Below are positions 1-12,900 of a stretch of DNA of 64,000 nt, one piece after another. How positions within the stretch are numbered: position 1 is the first letter of the stretch; every line of letters starts with the position of its first letter. The notes below the pieces were generated by a model. That model was not told the origin of the DNA. It made no database searches and saw only the letters and a program-made list of their open reading frames with translations. A program made the position numbers and the translations under genes. The DNA lies in contig OX104132.1 of assembly GCA_944470555.2 (NCBI GenBank), positions 15,447,755-15,511,754 of the forward strand. The letters are read 5' to 3'. This DNA comes from Heterobilharzia americana. Lineage: Eukaryota; Platyhelminthes; Trematoda; Strigeidida; Schistosomatidae.

Positions 1-1240
1 TGTACGTTCAGCTTTGTGCATGCATCAATCGGCTTCTTGTTGACATCGGCTAGCAGATTGAAGGTACTCAAGAAGTCGGTCCTCAATGTAGGATGATGCA
101 CATCGGCAACGGTGAGAATCCAGGTAAATGGGCAGCGTAGACCAAGATCTAATATCAGTGACTGCTCACCGAACTTTTATATGCGAGTTTTGTTCGTGGC
201 TTGAAGAGACAGGCTGCTACAATTGCTGATGGCCTCCGCGAAAGCGACAGTGGAATAATACTAACTCCACCACCTGTTTCGATCAGAAACTTGGAGCCTG
301 AAGTTGTATCCGTCACGTAGAAGAGGCGGCTGAGGTGGTTACCAGTAACAGCCGTCGCCATCACTCTCTGGCTGATAAGGTTTCCCGGTCTGACGAGGAG
401 CTTTTATTAAAGTTGCAGGGTCTAGTACACCAGTTGGCTTTGTGGCCTAACTTTCTGCGGTACCAGCAGATCTCTTGTGCGGCATTAGGTGTGTGAGGTC
501 GATGCCTATCAGTTGAGCTTTTACGCCAAATAGGCCACGGGCGACGAACGTCGATATATGACACCTTTGCTGCCAGTGCTTCACGCATGGACGTTAATTC
601 CGCTAACTGTAGCTCAATGCTGGAGGAGTGGGTGGGGGTTAACGGAATGTCACACTGGAGGCTATTTGCTGTGGTTTTCATTGGATGGTTAGCAGAGAGT
701 TAATCTGGGTAGACCTCCACTATTTTATCAGCCATATTAGCCGAACCGTCCAGTTCGGTATCTGTTGCAGAGATGCTGAGTATTTGCCGAACGTTGAATG
801 GAAGCCTTTGAAGCCATAGCTACCTTAGAACAGCTTCATCAAATTGATATGAACCCGCAAGCTGTTTCATGTATCCGAGCAGTTGTGAGGGCTTCCTGTA
901 AACCTATTGACAGGCACTTAGTAGGTGCTGCAACCGCTTCTCATCAGACTTCAGTTTGTAGTGAGGCGCTTCTTCAGGGAAGTTATCAATTAAGTCTCCG
1001 ACCTCAGTGGTGACTTCATGGGTAAGGCTCCGAAAACATGAGCGTATTTAGATGCTTTGGAGCGAATGCTGCGAGCCATAAAAAGAGCCTTAGTCTGAGC
1101 AAACCATATGCGAGGGTTGTTACAACCATTCGGTGGAAGTCGTATGTCAGATATGGCGTGTAATGAGCTTGTCTGCAAATCGCAATCATCCTGCCCATTT
1201 GTAAGCTGGGTGGGGTAATCCATGGAGAACTCATATTACT
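1..1240 (-). mobile_element. Ty3/Gypsy retroelement fragment: gag and start of protease
   Basis: Three adjoining minus-strand reading pieces are recognisable. At 990-1223: LPPNGCNNPRIWFAQTKALF, the start of a Gypsy-type gag. At 361-681: CWYRRKLGHKANWCTRPCNF, a degenerate zinc knuckle. At 155-364: RLFYVTDTTSGSKFLIETGG, an aspartic protease whose usual D-T-G reads E-T-G. Bases 1-120 continue the protease reading. Reverse transcriptase would lie beyond the left edge. Frames are broken and the catalytic Asp is replaced, so this is a decayed copy. Boudicca-like families in schistosomes are the nearest remembered relatives. Confidence 0.75.
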
Positions 1241-2660
1241 GTCCGAAAAATTAACAAAATTTAGGAGATATATGCAAAACTAAAAGCTGAATATAAGTAT
1301 GGGGTAAAGTCCGCTTAATCGGGCTCACCGATAAATATGTGGTGGACCCAAAGAAATGTCAAGTAAATCAAAATGATAAACTACGTGTAGTTTAAAAAAC
1401 TGATTCACCGATACAGAAATATGAAACGTTATGCGTTATAACACAAAATAGTAATGACAATGTTATGCATAATATTTGGTCACTTGAGTGTTATCTCCTC
1501 GCTACTGTCCGCCACAATTTAGTATACTCCAGAATTCAGAAAGCAATGTTTGTTAGCTCTCCACAGTCGACTTTGATTGGCTTGATTGTTGTTTTATCTG
1601 GAAGTAGGATGAGAGGTTTTGTAAAATCTAAAGACAATCAATGAGTATTCACGACAGACAATAGTCAACGGAGGCAGAAGTCGGAATGGATGGGAGTACA
1701 CTATATTTTCACGTTTAAAAGCAGCAGCGAAGTTAGCGATAACCTCCACGACCAAAAGTGTATACAGATAAACAGTATTCCGTTTTACAAGCATTAGGAA
1801 GAATGCAAAAAATGTGCAAAAGCGATGAAAAGGAAACGTTATTATTAATTTGAGTGGTTTATACACAATTTTATGCAGTCTCCACAACCTTCAGAGACTT
1901 TCAACGTGGTACTTCTTAAACCTTTGGCCAGGATGACCTTATTCTGTTCACCCATGACATGTTGGAAAACTTCGTTCTCAGAGGATGGCCGCTACTAAGC
2001 TGGCTACATTGCCTCCTTCTCATCCACTGTCAGTCCCCTACTGCATCTCCTTCCATAAACGACTGGGTACAGGGTGATTCAACATCCCTTCGCAAGATCG
2101 AATGGTAAACTCATTCCTACACAATGCAGGTCGAAACGTTGATGGACATTAACGAAACCTTTAAGAGACTATTTTCACGAACTGCCGGAAGTCCGGTTTC
2201 TCAATCGCCCTTGACCTTGGGGTTTACGGTCCACTCCGAAAGTGCGCTTAAATACCAAACGTGAACGTCATAAGCGTGAGTAACCTCTGTTCACCATGAA
2301 ACAACCGTCCTACATTTTCCGCAGCTTACCAACTGCATCCTCCACCTTCTTCATGACGACGAATGGCTTCGACAGTATCACTATATGGAATGCCTCAGTT
2401 AAGTCTGCTAGGATTGCACCAGTATTGGAAGCCCGAAACTGGCTACTTGAAAATGCTGATTAGTTAGTAGGTGACAAAAGCGAAGCCCAGTGACAAGCAT
2501 AATGCAGTGAGATTAGAATTTCAACCTCCACAGTATTGTTACCCAGCCCAGTTGTCTTCACTGAGAGATAGTAACCCACAAGAGGAAATCAGTATTACTT
2601 TAGGAACTGTCCTGGTGCGAACTTGAAAGACGCAGAGACCAATCACTAACTACTCGTAGT
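1241..2660. other. no recognisable gene
   Basis: AT-rich sequence with only short open frames, such as a 97-codon minus-strand frame at 1594-1887 with no family resemblance. Nothing identified. Confidence 0.6.
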
Positions 2661-2664
2661 TGAT

Positions 2665-2875
2665 GCATACCCACAAATAAGAGATCAAGGAAGACCACAA
2701 TAGCGTAGTCAGGTTGAATAGTATGTAAACAAGGTCGTGTCAAAATACCGATCCATCCCAACTAACTGACTGGAGGGTTTATTACGAGCAGTGCAACGTA
2801 ACTCGATAGTGTGCCAAATGGTATGGATGCCCGACCGTGCGCCCTCAGCCTAGCTAGCCGGATAAAACTATGAAG
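2665..2875 (-). repeat. dispersed repeat, also at 50690-50885
   Basis: The reverse complement shares a roughly 200-bp stretch with the plus strand at 50690-50885, including CCATTTGGCAC, TTACGTTGCA and CAGTTAGTTGGGA. The family is not recognised. The second copy sits inside a CR1 element. Confidence 0.6.
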
Positions 2876-4240
2876 GTCAGCATCAATGTTGAATCTCGTC
2901 GAACCCTAAGCTATTGATTCTGCAGAAGTGTGTGACGCTACATTACCTTAGCTTATATTATAATGGTTAGTGCTGCCGACACAAACGCCAATTTTCGTTT
3001 AGCAGAGAATTTGCTAAGGAGAAGACATCAGTCAATTGCATCAAACGAGTAGTTGGTGATAATCATGACTTCTCAAGCAATAACAATCTGCATTTCATGT
3101 AACATATTACCTGTACTGAGGACTGCTGAGTACAACACCCACCTGAAAACGACCATATCATTCTAATAACTCTCACATATTTCTCCCTGACTTCAAAGAA
3201 CTGGTAAAGCATATGTCTTTCACATCGCCCAACTATCTGCCTAGCCTCGAAATAATAATAGCGATTATCAATTCCAGGGCAATAAAACATCGGCTGAACA
3301 CAAACGTCATTAGGGCCAAGTGTAATATAGAGCGTGTGACTTTCAACAAACATCGCGCTGATTGGTAAAATCCAGACTAAAATTGGTCATGAGACTTTCG
3401 TAATACTGGTGATCTGATTGTACTTATTTTGTGAAAAATTCTCACTGAGTGGTTTCAGTTCTTTTTTTGACATTACCAACTAAGCCCTAAGAACTAGATG
3501 TAAGAGTACGAAAACTGACATTTTGCTATACTCTCACTATTGCTATTGGAACCATTATGGTAAACACACAGAATAATAGAGCCAGCAAATTTGGCACGTG
3601 ATTCATAAAATTACTGTAACGTGACGAATGAATTACTTTTACCATTGTTTCAAGTGTCAGCGATGAAGACATGCTAGCAGATAAGTACTTCTGTCCTGTC
3701 AAAAATGTCGCCAATTCAAATTTTCTGCCCACGCCAATATCTGATGCCTACGACCACTTTCTTGTCCTCATCTACTAATACGGAAAGAATTTCGCAAATA
3801 TGTTGGTTCGATGAGTGCTTCCTGAAGTGAAATAGTGGAGACTGTTCGATGCTTAGGTGGATGGTCCTGATTGCATTGTTTTCTGAACTTGGTTATTAAT
3901 CGTGAAGCTTTTATCGTCTTTCTAGACGACATCATCGGGGGGAAACCAATCATAGACCACTTCGTCAGAGAAAGCTACTAAATCACTCACGGAGAGGTAT
4001 TGACAGCTCACTTCACACTGATGTCATCTAGGAAGCTTCACGATTAAGCAACTCAGCTTAGAGAACACAATACAACCAAAGCTTCCTGAAGTTATTAGTT
4101 CAAGATCCATGTTAATACTATTTGCGTTAAAGCTCTGCAGGAACATAACCATGTTCCATTCTTGAGATACGAATAACTGCATTTAGGTCAGGAAAGTTTA
4201 CGTCAAAAAAAAGCGAATCATTTAGCAACCTTGTGGAGAC
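2876..4240. other. no recognisable gene
   Basis: Non-coding appearance. Short frames at 3063-3353 and 3526-3732 have no recognised family and no repeat partner in this window. Confidence 0.55.
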
Positions 4241-4244
4241 TTGC

Positions 4245-4400
4245 AAAGTAGGCAATGAGCCACACCTATTGTGTGAACGTTGGTGACACTACCTGGTTGT
4301 CCAAACCTCGGTAGGTGGAGCGCTACTTGAACCGGTAACCTACTGGTAGAAAGTCAACCGTACACACCAGTGGAAACACAAACCACATAGCTAATTAAAC
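4245..4400 (-). repeat. SINE family A (tRNA-derived)
   Basis: Shares the unit with copies at 16385-16545, 17485-17630 and 41265-41400: GAGCCACACCTATTGTGTG.., CTACCTGGTTGTC, CGGTAGGTGGAGCG, then a run ending in a tRNA-like head. On the minus strand the head contains a GGCTCAGTGG-like A box and a GGTTC-AGCC-like B box, consistent with a polymerase III SINE. Confidence 0.65.
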
Positions 4401-5607
4401 AAATAAATTGGGGAACCCGACCTATGTGACACCATAAGATCTTACATTTAGCTATGTTCGATATAACCCTTACCATTTTTTTCCGCTTCCCGGACATTTT
4501 CACTTTTCGTTTTGAACATGGAACTCTTTTACTACCCATTCGAAGTCATATCGTATCAGGTAAAAGACATGTTATCCTCGATTTAGCTCTGAAACACCTG
4601 AAGAAACAATGAAACTGATAGGTTCTTGGCTGTTACCGCTGTATAACTTGCTACTCACATTACGTTTGAATGCTTTTACTCAGAGTAGTATTGTAGGCCA
4701 TTATTGTTTATTTGCTTTAGTACACCATTATTAATATTTTGTGACTGTTTCCTTTCTGTACTAAGGTCTTCTTCTTTCCTGTACAGATGCCTCTCCTGAG
4801 TTTAAAGACGCCAGTAAACAGACTAAACTAATCGAAGGAACTCGCCATGTTGGTCAGAACCAATTTGACACGAATCGTACAACATCCATGCTTTTTATTG
4901 TTTTTATCAAGGTGTTTCAAAGACACAGTCGTTTAGAATTCATCTGACAACATACGGGGGGGGGATACTCAATATAATACTGCATAACAAAGACAGTACA
5001 GAAGTCATTTAACAGTAAATAATTAAACATCATTAATTCTGTCTATAAAAGGCAGATTTAAATGACAATAAATTGAATCCATTTGAATAGACACACTTAT
5101 TTTTCACAATTAAAGTTAAATTTAGCCAGCCATACTAAAATTCATAGATAAAATGGACTGTTTATTGAGTATTTTACATGAAACCAGTGGACGTCAATGT
5201 AAAATCATTAAAAATACTGAGTCCTGTTCACAAAACAGGATGGTCATCAGTAGCTTTTACAAGAAGCCTAGTATACATGAAAATAGCGAAGAGTAAAACG
5301 AGCAACAAGACCAATATGATTATCGAACTGAAGTAATGCAGTAAATCACTTTTATACACAATAAAGAAGTGAAGAGTAATATGTTTTCCAACAGTAGTGC
5401 ACGCCAGAAGGCAAAACAAATATTGTTGCAACAGATAACAAAACCAATACAACTGCAATAAGCGAAAATATAAAAAAAGAGTATGTGTACATTTATAGAC
5501 AAATAACTGAGTCAAAATCTAAAACAGAGTAGGGAAGAAAAAAGTGCGTAAATCACAGTCTAAACCAAGAGAAATAAAAATCCCAAAGGAGAACGAGTGT
5601 CTATGGC
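4401..5607. other. downstream flank and probable 3' UTR of TM9SF3
   Basis: AT-rich, with no coding resemblance. The part nearest 5607 should be TM9SF3 3' UTR. A G run (GGGGGGGG) occurs near 4957. Confidence 0.5.
5161..5166 (-). terminator. possible TM9SF3 polyadenylation signal
   Basis: The reverse complement reads AATAAA, about 440 nt beyond the stop codon. The sequence is AT-rich, so chance matches are common and there is no transcript evidence. Confidence 0.25.
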
Positions 5608-5675
5608 TTAATCCACTTTCACAGTCGAGTATATCTTACGGACAAACCGATTTGCGGCCATGTATCCAACTGAAC
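5608..5675 (-). CDS. TM9SF3: TM9SF3 exon 11 (stop codon, KVD tail)
   Basis: Encodes [20 protein letters not shown] followed by D and a TAA stop at 5608-5610. The R-K-I-Y-(S/T)-x-V-K-x-D ending is diagnostic of TM9SF3, and the last residues K-V-D fit the KxD retention signal. Acceptor ATGTTAG. Confidence 0.94.
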
Positions 5676-8600
5676 CTAACATGTAATATTAAAAAAAAAA
5701 AATATACATAACTAGTAAAAATCACACAGCAGTTTGCATCAATTACGAAGATTCGAAGTAGTACAGCGATTTTTCCCTCACTTTCCTACCTAGTTATGAG
5801 ATCTTTTTACAGACAGATCATGAGTTTTACCAGCCTAACTACTTTAGATTTAGATTTTATTGTTGGGCTCTGAATTCAACGTTTCAAGTAAAATCTTGAA
5901 TTTTTTTTGTTTAGCATGGGGTTCCAACCTGTCAAATGTCAGTTGATGACTCTCCACCTAATGATAGGGTGTGAATTGGTGGAATGTGTCAACCACTTCA
6001 CTTACTTAGGGAGTTACATCAGCCCACCGAACAAGCTGGTTGCTGACGAAATCTCAGCTCGGATATAGAAAACACGTTTGGGATGTGCCAAACCTGTGGC
6101 TTCGGTACAATATATGGTTATCTATCAAAGGATGAGAATACTGCGCTGCAATCTGTTTTATTTTATCGTGCGACTGTGAGAAACGGCTGTTAACAGTAGA
6201 AGACATAAAGCGATTACTGGATTTTGATCACAGATGTCTTCGTAGCATTGCTCACGTTCGGCAGAATCATCGTGTGAGCAATGTTAAGGTCAGGCGAAGG
6301 GTACTAAGTAGGATACGCAAGTAGACTGGACATGTACTGTGCATACCGAACTGCCGCCTGCTCTTATGTGCCAATCAGGGGAAGTTTGATTAAGATGGAA
6401 AAGGGTTCAGGGTGACGAGACCAAGACGTGGCGCCAGTCGCTGAAATCCTTGACTGTTGGTCTGAGCCGAGTGGGGAGATATAGGCTGCCTGTTTGGGGT
6501 CCTCGAGACGCCAGGAATCAGTGGTTGAGGATTGAATCTTGGTGACATGGCTGAACATCGGTTACAATGGTGCAGATGTATTTACTCCTTGACGTCTTCT
6601 CTAAAGCTTGAATATTCACACTAACCATTATCTTGCGATTGTTTATTCTCTCACACTACTTGATATACTTTGACTTTACTATTTTTTTTATCCGTCTGTT
6701 CTTTATATACTTTTGTGAACTGTAGGAACTTGAGCCGATGCACTCCTGCGCCAGGTTTTACGTTGATTTTGCCAGTCAGTTAGTCTTGGATTTTTTAACT
6801 TCCAAGTCCATAGATGAATATTTGACTTTTGCTGCTCAACGTAAAACATATCGTGAACGTTTACATAGCTTTTGTATTGTATTTGAAAGGCATAGGCTCA
6901 GGAAATTGATTTGTGTCAATCCACTTTTAATTTTTAGAATCTACGGTATAAACAACAAAATACTTTAGCCTGCATCGTGAAGTACAGATGATGACTTTTA
7001 GCATAGATTTACTGGACTGTAAACTTCAAAAAGCAAAAATAAAAGGATAAAGTCTAACTGATACATACAAGTAAAATTCTGAAGAAGCCAGCTATTTTTA
7101 CGCCTAGGATTTTATGTTTGCCGACTGTAAGCGACTGACCAGAAGTGTATGATAGTATTTCTTCTGTATAACAACTTCATGAAACATTGGTCAATAATAA
7201 AGCTAACGGTTCCAGCATAAACTAGTTCATTTCAAAACAATAGTTGCTTCAAGCTGATATCATTTTTAATTTTTATCTTGATATAAGATTGAATATATCA
7301 ACAACAACAACCCCAAATCTCCAGCAGTAAGAGATCATTTCAAATTTATAATTCAACCGGGCAACTGAATTTCTTACGCATACAACAGATAGGTGAAATC
7401 AAGAAAGGTGTTTATTTCATCAGGACACTCAAACCAATCACTATGCATCAGATTCCTCAGTGTCAATCAAAGTAGCTAACCCCACACCTGCAAGATATTT
7501 TGACGCATCATTAGAATAAAAGTTACAAAATGAGAAGTGATTAACTATTTCAAGTAACCCACATATTATCGAATAATTTTAGTGCAACTCAACAGCGTAC
7601 AGGCTTATTATTGTTAACCGCTTTCCCATTTATCTTCAGTTTTTTTCCTTTGATGTTACACTTGTATACTTTTTATGCATGCTATTTATTGCTACTTGCA
7701 AGTAATGAGTCCCAACCATATCATAATGACTCACCGCACGAGCTACAATGACTGGAGCGAAAACTGTTTGAAGTTCTAGCAAGCCAGAAAGGTTTGCTGG
7801 TAAGACGAGAAGCAGTTACTATTATGGTGTGAATTTCTACACGATGATGAAGGTTCGAGGGTGAAGTTGTACCGCTGACTAGGCGGCGTGAGACAACAGT
7901 AAGGTGTTGTTTGCGGATGATCACCGACACTATAGCGATGTTACCTTGTCTATGGGAAGGGTGGGTTAGAAAAAGTCAGGCCTCAAATTAGCACACTTCT
8001 CCCTGTCCCACGATCTTCGATAATGGGGGTACGGGTTTTCTCTATCTGGTCGTAGAACATTGAATTCTCATACCAACAATCCTGAAAAAGCTGTTTGACA
8101 GGCATTAAGCAGAGGTACTTGCTCATCACTTTAACACTCTATTATATTAGTATCTTCCTCATCCTCTTGTGATCCCCTTAAGTTCTCCAATGTTCTATCT
8201 TCCTTTGAGCACTTGTTTATCTCAAACCCTTTACGTCACCTTGTGAATCTTCAGCATCTTGTTGACGTTTTAAATCGTAGTTTGCTATGGAAGAAAACTC
8301 TGTTGTTCAGCTGTAGCTCAGTGGTTTGGGGAGATGATTATCACCCATTGGTTCACGAGTTTGAGCCCCGCCCCGCTGCACCTGACAAGGTTTGGGCAGC
8401 CAGATAGAACATTAGCCTTCACACAGTAGGCATGGTTCGTTGCCTACTGTACGGATGTGTACAAGGTGGGTGAGTGCGTCAGTAATCGGACCTCGTAGCT
8501 CAGTTGGTAGAGCACAAGCCGGTCACCCGGTGGTCGCTGGTTCGAATCCGGCCGCGGTCCAGACTTTCACCTCACCTTTAATCATCACCCAGTATGAGAA

Positions 8601-9545
8601 AAATAAAACCATTCTGTTGTTCATTCCGTTGATGCCTATTTTATAGTTATTTTCATGACAATAAGTCAAAAAACAGATCATGATTCGTGGTTTTAGTTTA
8701 ATAATAACAACTTCAGTTCGTTATTACAGTAAAAGTCACTTGCGCATTTGGTTATTTATCGGATTTCTGGGAAAAAATTCACAATCGTACTGGGCGGTAG
8801 GCATATTCTGTAAGCGACGATTTTGGATACCAGTCAGTTATAAAGCAGGTGGAGCTCAGCTGTAGTCGAGACTCATTTTATCTTAAAGTTGAATATTTAA
8901 ACCAATAAGCAAAATATTCACTGTGAAAACAACGAGGGAATTTCTAACTGTACAGTAATCAGTTGAAACTTCCCAGTGGAGATTCCTGATGAGAAACAGC
9001 TCAAAGAATGATGACCAATCCAGCTGTCAAGTACCAAATATTTGTCCAAGTTATTCGATCAAGTTCATCATAAATAGGCTAGAAGATAAGAAACTGAAGT
9101 ACACTAATGTTCCAATAAACACCTGCAATTAGCATAATACTCGGTAGATAATAAAAGTATCATGTAAGACAAATCAAATCTTTAGTATGCTCGAGTTCAA
9201 CTTTGAATTCCACGAATTCACGACACATTGAAGACGATTATTCCACTCCCATAGATTTAAAACTTAGTAAGTTGCAATGAAAAATAAACTATAGATGAAA
9301 AAAAATGACTTACCACAAAGTACCCCCATGAGTAGGCAGAACAATGCCATATAACTGAAGTAGAAAGTTGTTTGAAACACACCAAACATCCTGGAAGTAT
9401 AACAAAAGAGCACTAGTAATGAAAAAGGACAGAGACTTCAGCTACATAATAAGCATTGTTATCTAGTCTACTAAACAATTCAAACTGATATAAAACACTT
9501 TCGAAACACTTCTTTCAATTATCATTTCTGTAGAAATAGTAATTG

Positions 9546-9632
<87 letters not shown>

Positions 9633-9893
9633 TCATATAAGCTTACTTTGTCTTAAAGAAGTAATAGTAAATAGCATACAAGTATGCATAAAACGCGATA
9701 GATGCACCGGAAAGAAAACTTGTCCATTGCCTATATGGTAAAAACAAAAATAACAGTTAAATATAAATATATTTACACATAAAAGGGTAACATAGTTGAT
9801 ACTAATAACATTTTGAAATTATCAGCAGGTAATAACTTTCATCGTATCGGATATACGTTGTTGCAGCACAATTAGTTTAATGTAATTATGAAG

Positions 9894-9958
<65 letters not shown>

Positions 9959-12900
9959 CACTTTATTTCAGACAAGAACTTTTAGCACAGTTTGGGATTC
10001 TGAGTGTGATATTTCAACGAATTTACTCCTTGTACAAACATTAGCAAATTAAAAAATCATGGCAGTTAAATAATGTTAATAATAACAGTATGAAAGGCAG
10101 CAATGGACAACGACCAGTAGTTTTTAGGTCATTATCTAGTTTATATGTTGTTGCATGTGGGTTAGATAGAAAAGTACACGTAAGTTTGAAGGTGGAGGCT
10201 CTTCATTCAGCCAGTAGGAAAAATTGCTGTTCCAGCTATGGTTTCCCGTAATAACTATATGATGCATTGTTGTGCGTCTACTGTGATATTTTCTTGTAAT
10301 CTGGTTGTTAACCTGTTTAACGATAGGTTCAATATATTTTAGGAATACGCGAGAGTATGTTTTGCGATTTGTTGAAGTTTGAATGGTTAAAACAAGTGGA
10401 AAAAAAGGAAAAATCCAATGAAACAGTTTTGGTAGTTGAAAATTTAGGCATGCAGTCAATTCATCACCTACAATGATGGAAAAGTGGATAATTGAAAGCA
10501 GTTGGCTATTTGATTTTAGTCTATAACTTGTAGGGGAAATGCGTCGTCTCATTGATAATGATTCGATACAACTGGGAATAAGCAATGTCTTGAGTGAATG
10601 CCATAATGTCAATAGATAGACAGATACAGACATCAGGTTAGAACTCATCATGGAGTGAGGTCAATTGGAGGAACATTGAAAACCTGGGACCAATGAACAA
10701 CTGTTTCGTCCTAGTGTGGAACCCCTCGACAGTGCGCACTCATGACCCCGCCATGGATCAAACCCAGGACCTATAGGTTCCTTGGCCAAAACGTTGTGAT
10801 TGAGTCGGAATTCAATGGTTCATATTCCCTACTTCTGTCAGTTCATGATACAGCGCAGCCTCCATCCAATGTCCTCATATGTTCGACTTGGTTGGCTTCA
10901 CTGGTTACGACTTCTCATTGGAACTTTGAGAAATTACCTCTCGAAGCTAGTCACCGATGAGCACTAGATTAATTCCATCTGGAGGTTTGTGGAGATTTAT
11001 TAATTGATTTTAGGTTGGAATTCATTATCGACTGACATGAGTTGGAGGAACGTTGAAAATGTAGTATCATAAACAAACAAAAAGCTATAAAAAGCACAAC
11101 TTTAACAAACACATTTGGGAACTAAATGACATACACAACTAGCTAACTAACTTGTTGCTTTGTGCCTGATCAGATACACAACGATAGTAGATGGTTGATT
11201 AACAAACATAAACTAACAAGCATAAATCACTGATAACAACAATGATAACAAATACTGGGTGATGATGAATGACAGTGAAATCAAAAATTTGGACCCTGGC
11301 TGGACTCGAACCAGCAACCACTGGGTTTCCGGCCCGATGCTCTACCAACTGAGCTAAGAGATCCGATTGCTGACCAGGGTTTTAGCCCAACTACTATGTG
11401 AATTTGTGATGCATTACTATTGCTTGATCGTATTTACACTGGCTGCCTAGTCAGGACTTCACATCCAAATCCAAATCAAACTGAATCAGAGAGGGGGAGC
11501 ATCATATCGATTATCATTTGACCAGTATTTATACTGGGTGATGATGATAAGTACTATACAAATACTAGTCTGTCAAACTGCGGCTATCTCAGATAGTCAA
11601 ATAATAATGATAATAAAATGAATTTTCAGCAAAAACTTTCAAAACCATGTGAAATAATACAAGACAATACAGTTGTTAATGTTTCAGGCTTCAACTGCAA
11701 ATTGAACCTATGATCTCAGAAAAGAAGTTTCAAATCATAGGGAAACACCTTTATGGTATTTTATGCATCATTAGTAAGTCTTTCAAAGCTAAGCAATTCA
11801 CTAAAATTACTGATTTCAGATTTAATGAAGGTCGGAAAACAGGTAAAATGTTGCACTTTACCTTATCTTTTATAATCAACACTTTGATGACTCAATAAAT
11901 GTGTCGACGGATAGGGAGGTTAAGTATACTAGGTAGAGTGAAGTACACCCATTGTGTGAATGTTAAGTATTTTTACTACTTGGTGGGTCAAACTTAGGCA
12001 AACGATGGTAGGTCCGATCGTACAGCTTACTTCAGTCACAAGTTTTGTGCCCTGAACAATGAGCCAAAATTCAATAACTAGATAAGCATACTTATACATA
12101 TTGAAGTATGTATGCATAAGTCTTTAGGTTCCAGAAATTGGAATACCTGTTCATTACCTACATGGATAAGATAATAAACATACTACTACGTAATTTAACC
12201 TTTATATGATTTCTTTGTGTTAAATAAAGTATGAAAAATACAGCGTTAATGTCTTGCAACCATTATCTTACAACATATAAAGTAACCAAGTTCAAATATG
12301 AATAACTATCACAAACTTACCAACGATAATCCTCAGAATTTAACAAGAAATAAGTCCCCACAACTGTGACAGACGATGTTACAGCAATAAGAAGAAATAG
12401 TACAAGTAGGGTGAAACCAAAAACAAAGTATATTTTGTACGCCCAAAATGATGTGAACACAAAATACCTATAATTGAAGGAAAGATGTAGCAATTTAGGA
12501 GTTTATATGTTCAATATTTCGAGAGAAATATTATAATATTATATTATTTATCCCTTGGGTTCCTAGTGGAAAATAGGGCTTCACTAGCACGTCTCCATTC
12601 CACTCTGTTCTCTGCAATCTTTTGAACCTGGCTCCACGACTGCCCACTAGCTCTCTCTTATTCCTCACACGATCTCCTCCATGTCACCGTTGCCTCGGAC
12701 GCCCAACTCGCCGCTTCCCATCTGGGTTCTACTCGAGTGCTTGGCCTGGCGCGTGATGTCCCCGAATGGTTTCCTCAGTGCATGCCCAATCCATCTCCAC
12801 TTTCTTCTGCATGTTTGTTGAGTGATAGGTTTTTGGTTAGTTCGTCCCCATCTGAACTTCAGTAACGAACGTAGGCAGTTGTTGATAAATACCTGTAGTT

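Noticed and set aside
8488..8562. Possible tRNA gene
   Set aside because: D and T arms fold, but the anticodon stem does not pair, and the same head with the same tail recurs at 11245-11400: it is a SINE.
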